Positions 15,162 through 23,371 of a stretch of 28,690 bases of DNA are shown here, piece by piece; the first letter of the stretch is position 1; every line of letters starts with the position of its first letter. The notes beneath the pieces are model-generated. The model searched no databases. It was not told where the DNA came from and saw nothing but the letters and a program-made list of their open reading frames with translations. The stretch comes from Candidatus Methanomethylicus sp. (GTDB lineage: Archaea; Thermoproteota; Methanomethylicia; Methanomethylicales; Methanomethylicaceae): positions 1 to 28,690 of the forward strand of contig JAJRAB010000074.1 in the NCBI GenBank assembly GCA_028683025.1, given 5' to 3'. A program made the position numbers and the translations under genes.

Positions 15162-16052
15162 TCAGCTCCCTGCTTTAGGGGCTATCTCAAGCGTTACTCT
15201 ACCGATATCAGAATCGTTTTTCATGATTAGGGATTTCAGCTCTTCGGTTATCTTGTAGGCGTCACCGACAGATCGCTCTCCATCCAGCTCTACTACTGCC
15301 TCCAGTAGAAAATCACGGCCGAATTTCCTGAATTTTATGTCGCGAATTCCCTTGATGCCTTTTAATGTGCTTGCAAGCGACTTCACTGCTTCATGGCGGT
15401 CTGTGCAGATGCAGCCATCCATCAAGACAATGGAGGATTCCCTTATGGAGATATAGCCAACTATTATGATGAGAAGGGAAATGACCATTCCGGCAATGGC
15501 GTCGAAGTGAAGGTAGCCCAGAGAGGACATGCCCAACCCGACCAGGACGACCAGCGATGCTGCGCCATCCTTCATCGAGTTCAGCGCATCCACCCTCAGG
15601 GCCTGGGAACCAGATCTCTTGGCCAACCGCGACTTGTAGAGCGCGATTATTGTCGATATGACAAACGATACCAGGGCAACCGCAGCCGCATAGTCAGTGA
15701 ATTGGAGCAGCTCGGGGGTCATCAAGGTGAGGTAGGATTCATAGAGGACAATGCCTCCAACAGTTACCATCACCATGGCAGCCAGCAGGCCAAAGAGGTT
15801 CTCAGCCCTGCCATAGCCATGCCTGAACCAGCCGTCTGGAGCCTTCTTGGAGAGGCGTATGCCCGAGATCACCAGAATTGACACGAGGGAGTCGGCAAAG
15901 GAGTGGGCGCCATCGGCCATGAGACCGATGCTGTTGGCAAAGAAGCCCATCGTAAGTTCAGCTATGCCTATGCCTATGAATGCAATAATTGAGATAAGCA
16001 GGACCTTCTCCTCTATGCGTATCGGCGAGTTTCGGGCGACGTACAATTTCAA
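15162..16052 (-). CDS. Cation diffusion facilitator (CDF) metal transporter
   Basis: This 296-residue protein has six helices plus a C-terminal cytoplasmic metal-binding domain (about 210-296). TM2 carries H50xxxD54 in DGAHSFADS, and HGYGRAE follows. TM5 carries N158xxxD162 (DALNSMKD). The site is thus HxxxD with NxxxD, unlike the usual zinc set (HxxxD twice), which may shift metal preference; NxxxD is known from Mn-type members. It would export divalent metal in exchange for protons. It starts at TTG 16052, with GGTGAT at 16055-16060 overlapping the stop of the upstream epimerase, so translation is coupled. Confidence 0.88.
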   Translation of the reverse strand: MKLYVARNSPIRIEEKVLLISIIAFIGIGIAELTMGFFANSIGLMADGAHSFADSLVSILVISGIRLSKKAPDGWFRHGYGRAENLFGLLAAMVMVTVGGIVLYESYLTLMTPELLQFTDYAAAVALVSFVISTIIALYKSRLAKRSGSQALRVDALNSMKDGAASLVVLVGLGMSSLGYLHFDAIAGMVISLLIIIVGYISIRESSIVLMDGCICTDRHEAVKSLASTLKGIKGIRDIKFRKFGRDFLLEAVVELDGERSVGDAYKITEELKSLIMKNDSDIGRVTLEIAPKAGS

Positions 16053-16055
16053 GGA

Positions 16056-16949
16056 TCACCTATAAAATAGGACGCTCTTCAAGCCCTCTTCCAATGATAT
16101 ATTGGGAACGAAACCTAAAAACTTCTTCGCTTTTTCGATGTCTGCGTAACTGTACATTATGTCGGCCGGTCTGATTGGGGCATGGGTCGGCTTTAACGGT
16201 TTGCCAGAAAGGGAGATCATCAAGTTGGCGAGCCCTTCGACGGTGATCGGGTTTCCTGAAGCCACATTGAAGGTCTCCCCGCCTATGCCAGGCCTCTCGA
16301 TCGCCAAGGTTATGGCATTCAGAACGTCTTTTATGTGGATGAAGTCCCTGGACTGGAGCCCCGTCCCCTGGATAACTGGGGCTTTGCCCTCCCGCAGCCG
16401 CTCCAGGAACTTGGTTATGACCCCAGAGTAGTCATTGTTTGTTTGGTTCGGGCCATAAACGTTGAAGAGCCTCAGGACTACAGCCTCCAGCCCGTAGGAC
16501 CTGGTGAAGGCTGCGGAGAAGAATTCTGGCGCCAATTTGGAAGCCCCATAGGGTGACAGCGGCGAGGCTGGGCTGGTCTCCTTGAGGGGCAGCTCGGCAG
16601 GGTTGCCGTAGACCGCTGCTGAAGATGTGTATACGAACCTCTTGATGCTAGCATCCACGCAGGCTTTCATCACATTGAACGAGCCCGTTACATTTACCCT
16701 GTAATACTCGGCAGGCTTTTCCACTGATTCGGCTACGCTCGTCTTTGCTGCAAGGTGGATAACAGAATCGTATCCCTTGATTGAGGACAGGACATCATCA
16801 TAGCAACAGATATCCCCCTCTACAAAATCGACAGCCTTTTGCTTGGGCTTCTTAAGATCGAATACCCTCACCGAGTGTCCCTGCTCTAGGAGGTAGGGAG
16901 TTAGCCTGCTTCCTATGAATCCAGAGCCCCCGGTCACAAATACTTTCAA
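16056..16949 (-). CDS. NAD-dependent sugar-nucleotide epimerase (GalE/WbpP-like)
   Basis: This 297-residue extended SDR is intact. Residues 5-14 hold the Rossmann TGGSGFIG motif, VIHLAAKT follows, and TSSAAVYG supplies the catalytic Ser/Thr. Y134-G-A-S-K138 is the YxxxK pair, and LRLFNVYGP and TGLQSRDFIHIKDV complete the UDP-sugar site. It would interconvert UDP-hexoses (for example glucose/galactose or their N-acetyl forms) for surface glycans. Its position just downstream of the archaellum operon suggests a possible role in archaellin or S-layer glycosylation, which is inference only. It starts at TTG 16949 with GGTG upstream. It is cotranscribed with the CDF gene (3-nt gap). Confidence 0.9.
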   Translation of the reverse strand: MKVFVTGGSGFIGSRLTPYLLEQGHSVRVFDLKKPKQKAVDFVEGDICCYDDVLSSIKGYDSVIHLAAKTSVAESVEKPAEYYRVNVTGSFNVMKACVDASIKRFVYTSSAAVYGNPAELPLKETSPASPLSPYGASKLAPEFFSAAFTRSYGLEAVVLRLFNVYGPNQTNNDYSGVITKFLERLREGKAPVIQGTGLQSRDFIHIKDVLNAITLAIERPGIGGETFNVASGNPITVEGLANLMISLSGKPLKPTHAPIRPADIMYSYADIEKAKKFLGFVPNISLEEGLKSVLFYR

Positions 16950-17040
16950 AAAGGATGCACCAATCTCGCCTTTTGTTACAATATGGATGATCTCCCGTTT
17001 AATAGGGTTTGGTTTCTTACCCTTAATTCATCAAAAGGTC

Positions 17041-17062
17041 TCTTTTTACAAAGTAAAAAATT
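17041..17062 (-). terminator. Short hairpin/T-run after the archaellum operon
   Basis: Past the stop of the last operon gene, the minus strand has a run of six T followed by a small dyad (TTTTTAC facing GTAAAAA). It is a plausible archaeal terminator. The stem is short and AT-only. Confidence 0.4.
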
Positions 17063-17084
17063 ATGATTTTAGTTAGTAAAATGT

Positions 17085-18404
17085 TCAGTTACCTGATTTG
17101 TGCGAGTCTTGTTTTGCCTTCATTTTCTTCAATGTGCTGTTGAGTGCCTGAACTGAGTCCCTCAGGTCTGAGATCTGCTGGTTGAAGTCGTCCTCATTCC
17201 TGGCGGGTTTTGCCACTGCTGGCTTTACTGCCGGTAGCACTTCTGGAGCCGGAGTAGTAGCTTGCGTTTCTTGAGCAGATACGGCTTTGGCTGGCTCTGG
17301 TTGGTCAAGTTCCTTTATCGCCTCCTCTAACGGGGTGGCTTTTGGCTGTGGCTTGGCTTTTATCTCAAGATTGGTGATCTCGGCATCAGCGGTAACAGTC
17401 GCATCAGCTGATTTCGGTGAGGGTATAGGCTCTGCTTTTTTGGGTTCAGCCGTTTTGGGCACTGCCTTGGGCGGCTTCTGGAGCTCTTTCACCACCTCCT
17501 CCAGCTTCACAAGAGACACCTGAATATCCTCACCCGACTCCTGGGTTTTGGCTTCTGCCTCCTTCTCCATCTGAGCCTTCTTGGCGATGATCTTTTTAGC
17601 TTCCTCAAGACTGCAGAGCGGCTTTACCTTAATTTTGGGTTCGCCGGGTTCGGCATCCTCATCTCCCGCTTTCTTTGAAGGCTGATCCAGTTCTTCCGGG
17701 GCAATGCTCTCGGGCTCGGTTCTTTTTTCCAGTATGGATTCAGAGATTACATCTCCCCTAAGCGGCATGGGTACCCTAGTCTTTGATTCAGATGATGCTT
17801 CGGACAGGGTGCCATTTTGGCTCAATGTGCTGGAGCCCATCCCGCCGGCATTTGGAGCGTCAAGGATTGTAACCTTCGGTTTTGCGTTTTGGACAGTCCA
17901 CTGGAACATGGTTTCCATTAACTTGTCGTCGTTAATCACCATCTCCTGCTTTCCGTCAGCCTTTGGAGATGACCTTGCAACCAGTGGCGGTTCACCGGCA
18001 GAAAGGCGCAGTGTCTCCGGCTCCTTCTTGGCAGTGGGTGCAGGTGCGCCCTTCTGGGGGCTCTTTACCTGGATACCCAGACTCGGTAACCGCCGTTTTT
18101 TACCCCGGGTCCATCGAAAGAGGAGATCTGCCAGCGTCTTCCGATCGCTGAGCTTCATCCCGCTGCCGCTGACAGTGGGTATCCCCTGGACATCTTCGGG
18201 TTCGAGGCCCCATGCCCTAAGTTCTTCCACGTCCGTGAGGGGGGAGGCGGGGGTGCCGTTCTTTTGCCTAGCTTTTTTAGCCCTTGTCTCCTTCTGGAAC
18301 CTCAGGTAATCCATGAAAAGTATGGCCAGCACGCCCGAAGCAATGGCCAAGCTGAATGCCACTATGAGCGGCATCATGTAAGGCATCAGTGACTCAATAT
18401 CCAC
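17085..18404 (-). CDS. Uncharacterised membrane-tethered Pro/Ala/Lys-rich protein, last gene of the archaellum operon
   Basis: This 439-residue protein has one N-terminal helix (about 12-32) followed by a long hydrophilic part. That part is low in hydrophobics and rich in Pro, Ala, Lys and Glu. It has a Lys/Glu helix region near 265-310 and a C-terminal coiled coil (FNQQISDLRDSVQALNSTLK). Two related short motifs occur: KTLADLLFRWTRGKK (about 90) and DKLMETMFQWTVQNA (about 180). I recognise no family. Start GTG 18404 is preceded by GGAGGA. It follows arlJ by 66 nt, on the same strand and with no terminator between them. A scaffold, stator or switch-binding role for the archaellum motor is possible but unproven. 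Confidence 0.8.
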   Translation of the reverse strand: MDIESLMPYMMPLIVAFSLAIASGVLAILFMDYLRFQKETRAKKARQKNGTPASPLTDVEELRAWGLEPEDVQGIPTVSGSGMKLSDRKTLADLLFRWTRGKKRRLPSLGIQVKSPQKGAPAPTAKKEPETLRLSAGEPPLVARSSPKADGKQEMVINDDKLMETMFQWTVQNAKPKVTILDAPNAGGMGSSTLSQNGTLSEASSESKTRVPMPLRGDVISESILEKRTEPESIAPEELDQPSKKAGDEDAEPGEPKIKVKPLCSLEEAKKIIAKKAQMEKEAEAKTQESGEDIQVSLVKLEEVVKELQKPPKAVPKTAEPKKAEPIPSPKSADATVTADAEITNLEIKAKPQPKATPLEEAIKELDQPEPAKAVSAQETQATTPAPEVLPAVKPAVAKPARNEDDFNQQISDLRDSVQALNSTLKKMKAKQDSHKSGN

Positions 18405-18465
18405 TACCCACTTCCTCCTCTCTTTCTGTCTTTGGCCTTTCCCGCAGCTTGTCTATGTCGATCAT
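18394..18465 (-). CDS. Possible 23-codon ORF between arlJ and the 439-residue gene
   Basis: An ATG 5 nt after the arlJ stop opens a frame of 23 codons encoding a charged peptide (MIDIDKLRERPKTEREEE...). It ends 11 nt inside the next gene, in another frame. Codon choice looks coding. It may be a small protein, a leader that couples translation, or the true N-terminus of the next protein split by a frameshift. No clear Shine-Dalgarno precedes it. Confidence 0.3.
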   Translation of the reverse strand: MIDIDKLRERPKTEREEEVGSGY

Positions 18466-18470
18466 GAGTA

Positions 18471-20075
18471 TCACACAGTCGGGGTTGTAAGGTTCCCTAA
18501 CCCGATCCCCTGGAGGTATCCTATCACCGATGTGAGGCATACCAGGTAGGTCAGCCATCCTGATACCACGAACAGACCCAGGTAGAAGGACAAGTTGAAT
18601 TCCTGCTCTCCACTGATCTCGTATATCAGGAGGGCATTAATGAAAGTGAGGGCTGTCACGATAAGGTAGATGTAGACGTCGATCAGGTTCAGGTCCGGCA
18701 CCATAAAGATGACAGGCATGCCCGAGCCTTGGAACGTCTTGAAAATCTCTACGAACTGGGTTATGATCGCCATAATAAGCCCCATTATTGCGCAGAGGAT
18801 AGGGTGCATGGGTATGATTATCCCCTTCATTAGGGCTGAGACCTCGCTGAGCCTCCTCCGAAGGGTAAGCATGAACAGAGAAGAGTTGGCTACCAGCGGA
18901 CCAAACTCCTTGGCTGGCGCTCCGTAGGCATTGGCCTTTGAGAATGCCTCGGAATGGATCCGCATCATGTCGCTCGAGGTCTCGGTCTCGAAAGACTCCC
19001 AGCTTACGTTCTTGTCTATTCCAAGCTCCAGCTTTGCACTCATGCCTCGGACATAGGGGGAGAGCTTGCCGAAGTCCAGGCGGGAAACATCCCGGAAAGC
19101 ATAGATTATGGAGGTCCCCATGGTGGATAGGGAGGTGGAAAGCATGGTGGCGAACTCTGGGAACCTCTCGTCAATGGTCTCCACCCTGTTGGAGGCGTTT
19201 ATGCCCATGAAGCCGATTATGAGGCTCGGGAATCCAGAAAGACCGGCTGCCAGGAGACCCAGATCCCTCGGAACTATGTGGAGTGTTATTAAAAAGACAA
19301 AGACCAGGTTCACAAGGAACGTAAACCAGACCACATAACGGTTGATCTTTGTAAGCCTCAACAGCTGCCGCCTCTTCTTGGTCAGGGATATGACCCTGAT
19401 GACTGGTGACGAGATGTAGAAGATTAGAGCAAACATGCCGTACATTACCACGATTCCAGGCACGATGACGCCCACCATACTCATGCCAGAGCCCCAGAGG
19501 AGACCTGTGAAAGTGAGGATCATGACAATAAGCACAGAGGAGGATAGGACAGCGCTGTAGGCCTCGGTGAACCTCTTGAAGCGGATGAAGGCGCGCTCCA
19601 TGTCGCTGGAGTACATGGTCATGAAGGTATTGTACTCCTTACCAAGGAAGACAATCATGTCCTCGCCCAATTTAGCTATCTGGGCAAAGCGCTGCAGGAA
19701 ATCCTGGAGGTAAAGGAGCTTCGCATCCTTCCTCGTGATCTCGCAGGCACGGCTCAGGTCGATACCCAGATTCAACATTGCTGTAATCTTGCGCATAAGC
19801 TTCGTGATCTCGCCGAACTCGGTCCTGCTGCTGGCCCTAACAAGCTCTATGGAAGAGATGTCGGCGTAGGAGCAGGCGAGCATGTGCATTAGAAAGAAGG
19901 GCATCGCATGCCACATTCTCTTGTTGCTGCGGATGTACTTAAGGGAAACCAGCTGCTCCTTCAGGGAGTGCCGGAACTTCTCGTGGGCCCTCTTCGCCTC
20001 CAGGTTCTTGATCTCCTCCTGGGTCTTGGAAGGCATCCAGCGGGGCATTTCCTGGGCAGCCTGGCTCTGGCTCAT
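18471..20075 (-). CDS. arlJ: Archaellum membrane platform protein ArlJ (FlaJ)
   Basis: This 534-residue polytopic protein belongs to the GspF/TadC family in its archaellum form. It has an N-terminal cytoplasmic helical domain, a first pair of helices near 165-225, and further helices at about 245-295. A second cytoplasmic domain includes FPEFATMLSTSLSTMGTSII, and the C-terminal helices run to residue 534. It anchors the ArlI hexamer in the membrane and is needed for assembly and rotation. The ATG at 20075 has GGAGG upstream. It follows arlI by about 50 nt. The first residues (MSQSQAAQE) resemble those of ArlI (MSQAQVV), which may be chance. Length is normal for the family. Confidence 0.95.
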   Translation of the reverse strand: MSQSQAAQEMPRWMPSKTQEEIKNLEAKRAHEKFRHSLKEQLVSLKYIRSNKRMWHAMPFFLMHMLACSYADISSIELVRASSRTEFGEITKLMRKITAMLNLGIDLSRACEITRKDAKLLYLQDFLQRFAQIAKLGEDMIVFLGKEYNTFMTMYSSDMERAFIRFKRFTEAYSAVLSSSVLIVMILTFTGLLWGSGMSMVGVIVPGIVVMYGMFALIFYISSPVIRVISLTKKRRQLLRLTKINRYVVWFTFLVNLVFVFLITLHIVPRDLGLLAAGLSGFPSLIIGFMGINASNRVETIDERFPEFATMLSTSLSTMGTSIIYAFRDVSRLDFGKLSPYVRGMSAKLELGIDKNVSWESFETETSSDMMRIHSEAFSKANAYGAPAKEFGPLVANSSLFMLTLRRRLSEVSALMKGIIIPMHPILCAIMGLIMAIITQFVEIFKTFQGSGMPVIFMVPDLNLIDVYIYLIVTALTFINALLIYEISGEQEFNLSFYLGLFVVSGWLTYLVCLTSVIGYLQGIGLGNLTTPTV

Positions 20076-20124
20076 GGATCATCCCTCCTGAAGCAATTTA
20101 CCAAGGACGACGAAATATTGAGCA

Positions 20125-22065
20125 TCATTTGCCCTCCAGTATCTTGTCGATGGCGCGCATTGTCACGTTGTCAAAGTTCATTGAGGCAACGTAGGGGTTC
20201 TCGTAGACTTTTGACAGGGCATTGTATACCTCGTAATAGTCCATGATGTTGAGCTCAATCATCTTCTTGATGATGTAGGTCCTGATGTCAAGCTCACTGT
20301 AAATTTTCCGTGAATCAGAAAGTGCCAGACCTTTACTGGGAGCCACCTTATATTCCAGGAGGTAGCTGTTGCCCACTCCCCTGAAGGTGTGCTTGTCAGT
20401 GACCGGATCCCAGGAGAAGATCTCAATATAGTTGTAAGACTTCTCCACCGGGTCTACACCGATCATCTCGCATATACCCGTAACCCGCCTCTCAAAGCGG
20501 TTTGTGACAGAGGACTTTACGCTGCTCTGGAAGAGGACCACATTGAGGTTGTCAACATAGGCCGAGGGAATATTGATGGGATCGCCGGTGATCCTCTGGA
20601 TGAGCTTGACCATGGATGCGGCGTGGAATGTGGAGATAACCGGGTGACCGGTCTGGATAGCCTGGAACGCTACCGCCCCCTCCTTCCCCCTGATCTCGCC
20701 CACTATGATGTAGTTGGGCCTCTGCCTCAGGGCAGACTTCAGCAGGTCGAAGAGCTCGATGGACGATTGCTCAGTCTCGCCCTTCCTGGTGCATTCGCTG
20801 ATCCAGTTGGGGTGGGGGATGTAAACCTCAGGAGTGTCCTCTATTGTGATTATCTTGGCGTTGGGGCGGATGAAGACGGTCGAGGCGTTGAGGGTTGTGG
20901 TCTTCCCCGAGGCGGTCTCTCCGCAGATGAACATGGACATGCCGTGTTCGAGCATCATCCATAGGTAGGCCGCCATCTGGGGGCTGAGCGTGCCGAACTT
21001 TACCAGCTGGGTTATGCTCATGGGTATCTTGGAGAACTTACGGATGGTGAAGTTGGAACCACGCCTGCTCACATCGGTCCCAAAGACAACGTTGAGCCTC
21101 GAGCCATCCTGGAGAGTGGCGTCGATTATGGGCCGGCGCGGGCTGCAGGGTCTCCCTATCTTCTCGCACACCCTGATTACGAAGCCGTCCAGGTCCTGGG
21201 GAGTTGGGAACGCAATGGCAGCCCGCATCGAGCTGAAGACCTTATGCTCCACGAAGATTGGACCTACTCCATCACAAGAAATATCCTCAATGTTCGTGTC
21301 CCGAATTAGGGGCTCTATTATGCCGAAACCTATCTTCTCGGTCATTATCTCGTAGCGAAGGCGGTTGTACTCATCCTCGTTTACCCTGATGATCTCCTTA
21401 ACGCCCTTGGGAGGCGAGGCAGCCGATCCTCCGACCTTGACTAAGCTGTCGAACATCTCTTTGAGCATTTCTTCCTTGTTCTCAGCGATCTTAGTCGCCA
21501 TCTGGTCAGTTATCATCGAGGCGAAGAGCTCCTCGACCTTCTTTATCAGGTCACTCTTCTCTGGGGGAAGGCGGGGCTCTATGGGAGCGTAGACCCCGGC
21601 AGGCTCCCTTACGTTCTTGTACAGGTGGACGAAGATGCCCTCGTTGACGGGATAGATAAAGTTGAACTTCTTAAGGGACCGCATGTCCCTCGTCAGAGCT
21701 GTCTTGAACTGGAGCGGTTCGCCGATTGGGTCAGCCACCTTGGCCTTCTGTTGGACATACTCTACAAGGTGGGGATTCTTCTTGGCGTACTCCTCGTAGG
21801 TGGGCCCCATGGATGCTGGCGCTACTTCGCAAGCGCTTTTTGCCCTCGCGTCGGCAGGCTGGGGAGCTGCAGGAGGGGGAGGGGAAACGGCCGTCTGTAG
21901 TGGGGCAGGAATGGTCGTAGATGGGGATTTTGGGGACTGGGTAGCAGGCGCGGGGGATGCTGTTGCCTGTGGCACGGAGCTGGCAACCAGTTTGGCTTCG
22001 GGTGTAACCACGACCGTCTTGTCATCGGGTTTATCTTTCTTGGTTACCACCTGCGCCTGTGACAT
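20125..22065 (-). CDS. arlI: Archaellum motor ATPase ArlI (FlaI) with a long Pro/Ala-rich N-terminal extension
   Basis: This 646-residue member of the type II/IV secretion and archaellum ATPase family has Walker A GETASGKT at 382-389 and a Walker B region VGEIRGKEG at about 455-463. An Arg-rich loop follows a central CGETAS...TLNA. It hydrolyses ATP as a hexamer, first to build and then to rotate the filament. ArlI is usually 500-550 residues; here residues about 20-85 form an additional linker rich in Pro, Ala, Ser and Thr (SPPPPAAPQP). GGAG lies 9 nt before ATG 22065. The neighbours are arlH upstream and arlJ downstream. All catalytic motifs are intact. Confidence 0.97.
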   Translation of the reverse strand: MSQAQVVTKKDKPDDKTVVVTPEAKLVASSVPQATASPAPATQSPKSPSTTIPAPLQTAVSPPPPAAPQPADARAKSACEVAPASMGPTYEEYAKKNPHLVEYVQQKAKVADPIGEPLQFKTALTRDMRSLKKFNFIYPVNEGIFVHLYKNVREPAGVYAPIEPRLPPEKSDLIKKVEELFASMITDQMATKIAENKEEMLKEMFDSLVKVGGSAASPPKGVKEIIRVNEDEYNRLRYEIMTEKIGFGIIEPLIRDTNIEDISCDGVGPIFVEHKVFSSMRAAIAFPTPQDLDGFVIRVCEKIGRPCSPRRPIIDATLQDGSRLNVVFGTDVSRRGSNFTIRKFSKIPMSITQLVKFGTLSPQMAAYLWMMLEHGMSMFICGETASGKTTTLNASTVFIRPNAKIITIEDTPEVYIPHPNWISECTRKGETEQSSIELFDLLKSALRQRPNYIIVGEIRGKEGAVAFQAIQTGHPVISTFHAASMVKLIQRITGDPINIPSAYVDNLNVVLFQSSVKSSVTNRFERRVTGICEMIGVDPVEKSYNYIEIFSWDPVTDKHTFRGVGNSYLLEYKVAPSKGLALSDSRKIYSELDIRTYIIKKMIELNIMDYYEVYNALSKVYENPYVASMNFDNVTMRAIDKILEGK

Positions 22066-22093
22066 TTTGCAAACTCCTAAAGTTATCCAGTAA

Positions 22094-22819
22094 TCATGCC
22101 TTTACAGCTGTGAAGGGGAGTATCCTTATCCCCATGTTCGGTTCCACCTTGAAGGTAGCCATGTTGTTGGTTGCCTTCATGGCGCCCCTCAGCTTCAGTA
22201 TCTCAACGCTCCTGGCCGTCTCGTTGCTGGGAAGCGTCTTAACCTTGAACACGAAGTGGCCGTCGCACATCGAGCGGATCCTGATGAGGAGGTTTGTGTC
22301 GAAGGCAAAAGGGTGGAGGGTCACCAGGATCACCCTTCTCCTCTGGTCCACAAAATTGCGGAGCTCTGAGAGGAAGTTTAGTAGGTCGTTCTGTGAAGAG
22401 TGGGTTGCGATGTAGGTTACCGAGTCGAAGATTATTACATCCGCGTCACCCTTCTTCTTTATGTAGTTGCTCATGACGGCGAGGTAGTTGGAGGTTATGT
22501 TCTCGTCCCAGTCTATACCCTTGGAGTGGAATGCGGTTATCTTGAATTTGCCCTTGATGAAGTAGGGCAGGGCGTCAAAACCAAAACTCTCGAGCTGACT
22601 CAGGGTAGAGGTGGTCGTCATTTCAGTCGTGACGTAGCGGACCGACAGGTCAGATTTCAGGGCGCCAATTATGACATCCTGGCAGAATACGCTCTTGCCA
22701 GTATCGTTCTCCCCTTCGATGAGGTTCATGGAGGGTATGGGAAGGCCACCCATCATCCTGTCCAGCTCTCCATTGCCCATCTTTACTGATTCAGCCCTTT
22801 TTACATCGACAACTGCCAT
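22094..22819 (-). CDS. arlH: Archaellum KaiC-like ATP-binding protein ArlH (FlaH)
   Basis: A 241-residue RecA/KaiC-fold protein. It begins with the substrate segment GNGELDRMMGGLPIPS, then Walker A GENDTGKS at 36-43 and a Walker B-like strand DVIIFDSVTYIA near 130-140. It forms a ring on ArlI and regulates it by nucleotide binding. The open frame runs on upstream through arlF, but ATG 22819 is the true start. GGAGG precedes it, the family begins here, and the extra 73 residues are not protein-like. The gap to the arlF stop is only 2 nt, so translation is coupled. Confidence 0.96.
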   Translation of the reverse strand: MAVVDVKRAESVKMGNGELDRMMGGLPIPSMNLIEGENDTGKSVFCQDVIIGALKSDLSVRYVTTEMTTTSTLSQLESFGFDALPYFIKGKFKITAFHSKGIDWDENITSNYLAVMSNYIKKKGDADVIIFDSVTYIATHSSQNDLLNFLSELRNFVDQRRRVILVTLHPFAFDTNLLIRIRSMCDGHFVFKVKTLPSNETARSVEILKLRGAMKATNNMATFKVEPNMGIRILPFTAVKA

Positions 22820-22821
22820 TC

Positions 22822-23340
22822 TCAGGAACCTCCTGGGCCGAATGCCCTGCTGCTGGTCCCACCGTCTATAGTTATCATAGTGATGTACCAGCCTCGGTTG
22901 GAGTCGATCGAGTCCGAGACTGCCAGTGAAAGCTCCAGCGTTTCGCCAGGGTCCCACATCCCTGTCCCTAGGGCAAGGCTGACGGGATTCACAAGGTCCC
23001 CCACCAGATTGCCAACGAGAATGCGATTGATAGACCAACCGTCAGAAGCTGCCAGGTAGTCAAGGCGCTTCGCTACCCTAGTTCCGTTATCGCTCACAAA
23101 GACAACAAACACATCGCTGTTCTTCAGTTCGGCTACGCGCAGATTTTTGGTGCCCTCCAGTGTAACATTGACACTGAAAGTTGAGGGCAAAGAGATGCTT
23201 CCCCCAGAGTCCATGTGAGGCGATGAGATGGATTTCTCACTTTGAACTGTGGAGAGCAGCAGGAGCGAGTTGGTGGAGGAGTTTATTATTGAGGTCATGG
23301 CGACTGTGAAAACGATCCCGATTGTTATCGCCCCAATCAC
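22822..23340 (-). CDS. arlF: Archaellum stator protein ArlF (FlaF)
   Basis: This 172-residue protein from GTG 23340 has one N-terminal helix (IGAITIGIVFTVAMTSIIN) and an outer beta-sandwich domain (about 45-165), the architecture of ArlF. Typical ArlF anchors the motor to the S-layer together with ArlG. A better ribosome site, GGAGG at 23368-23372, is followed by ATG-GAT-TAG. An in-frame ATT at 23358 then reads ISGFAGVIGAIT..., which resembles the natural family N-terminus. The start may therefore be ATT 23358 rather than GTG 23340. It lies between arlG and arlH on the same strand. Confidence 0.9.
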   Translation of the reverse strand: MIGAITIGIVFTVAMTSIINSSTNSLLLLSTVQSEKSISSPHMDSGGSISLPSTFSVNVTLEGTKNLRVAELKNSDVFVVFVSDNGTRVAKRLDYLAASDGWSINRILVGNLVGDLVNPVSLALGTGMWDPGETLELSLAVSDSIDSNRGWYITMITIDGGTSSRAFGPGGS

Positions 23341-23371
23341 CCCAGCAAAGCCGCTAATCTAATCCATCCTC

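Noticed and set aside
22820..23038. N-terminal extension of arlH by 73 codons
   Set aside because: The translation is Arg/Gln/Pro-rich nonsense antiphase to arlF, and the GGAGG-ATG at 22819 matches the family start.
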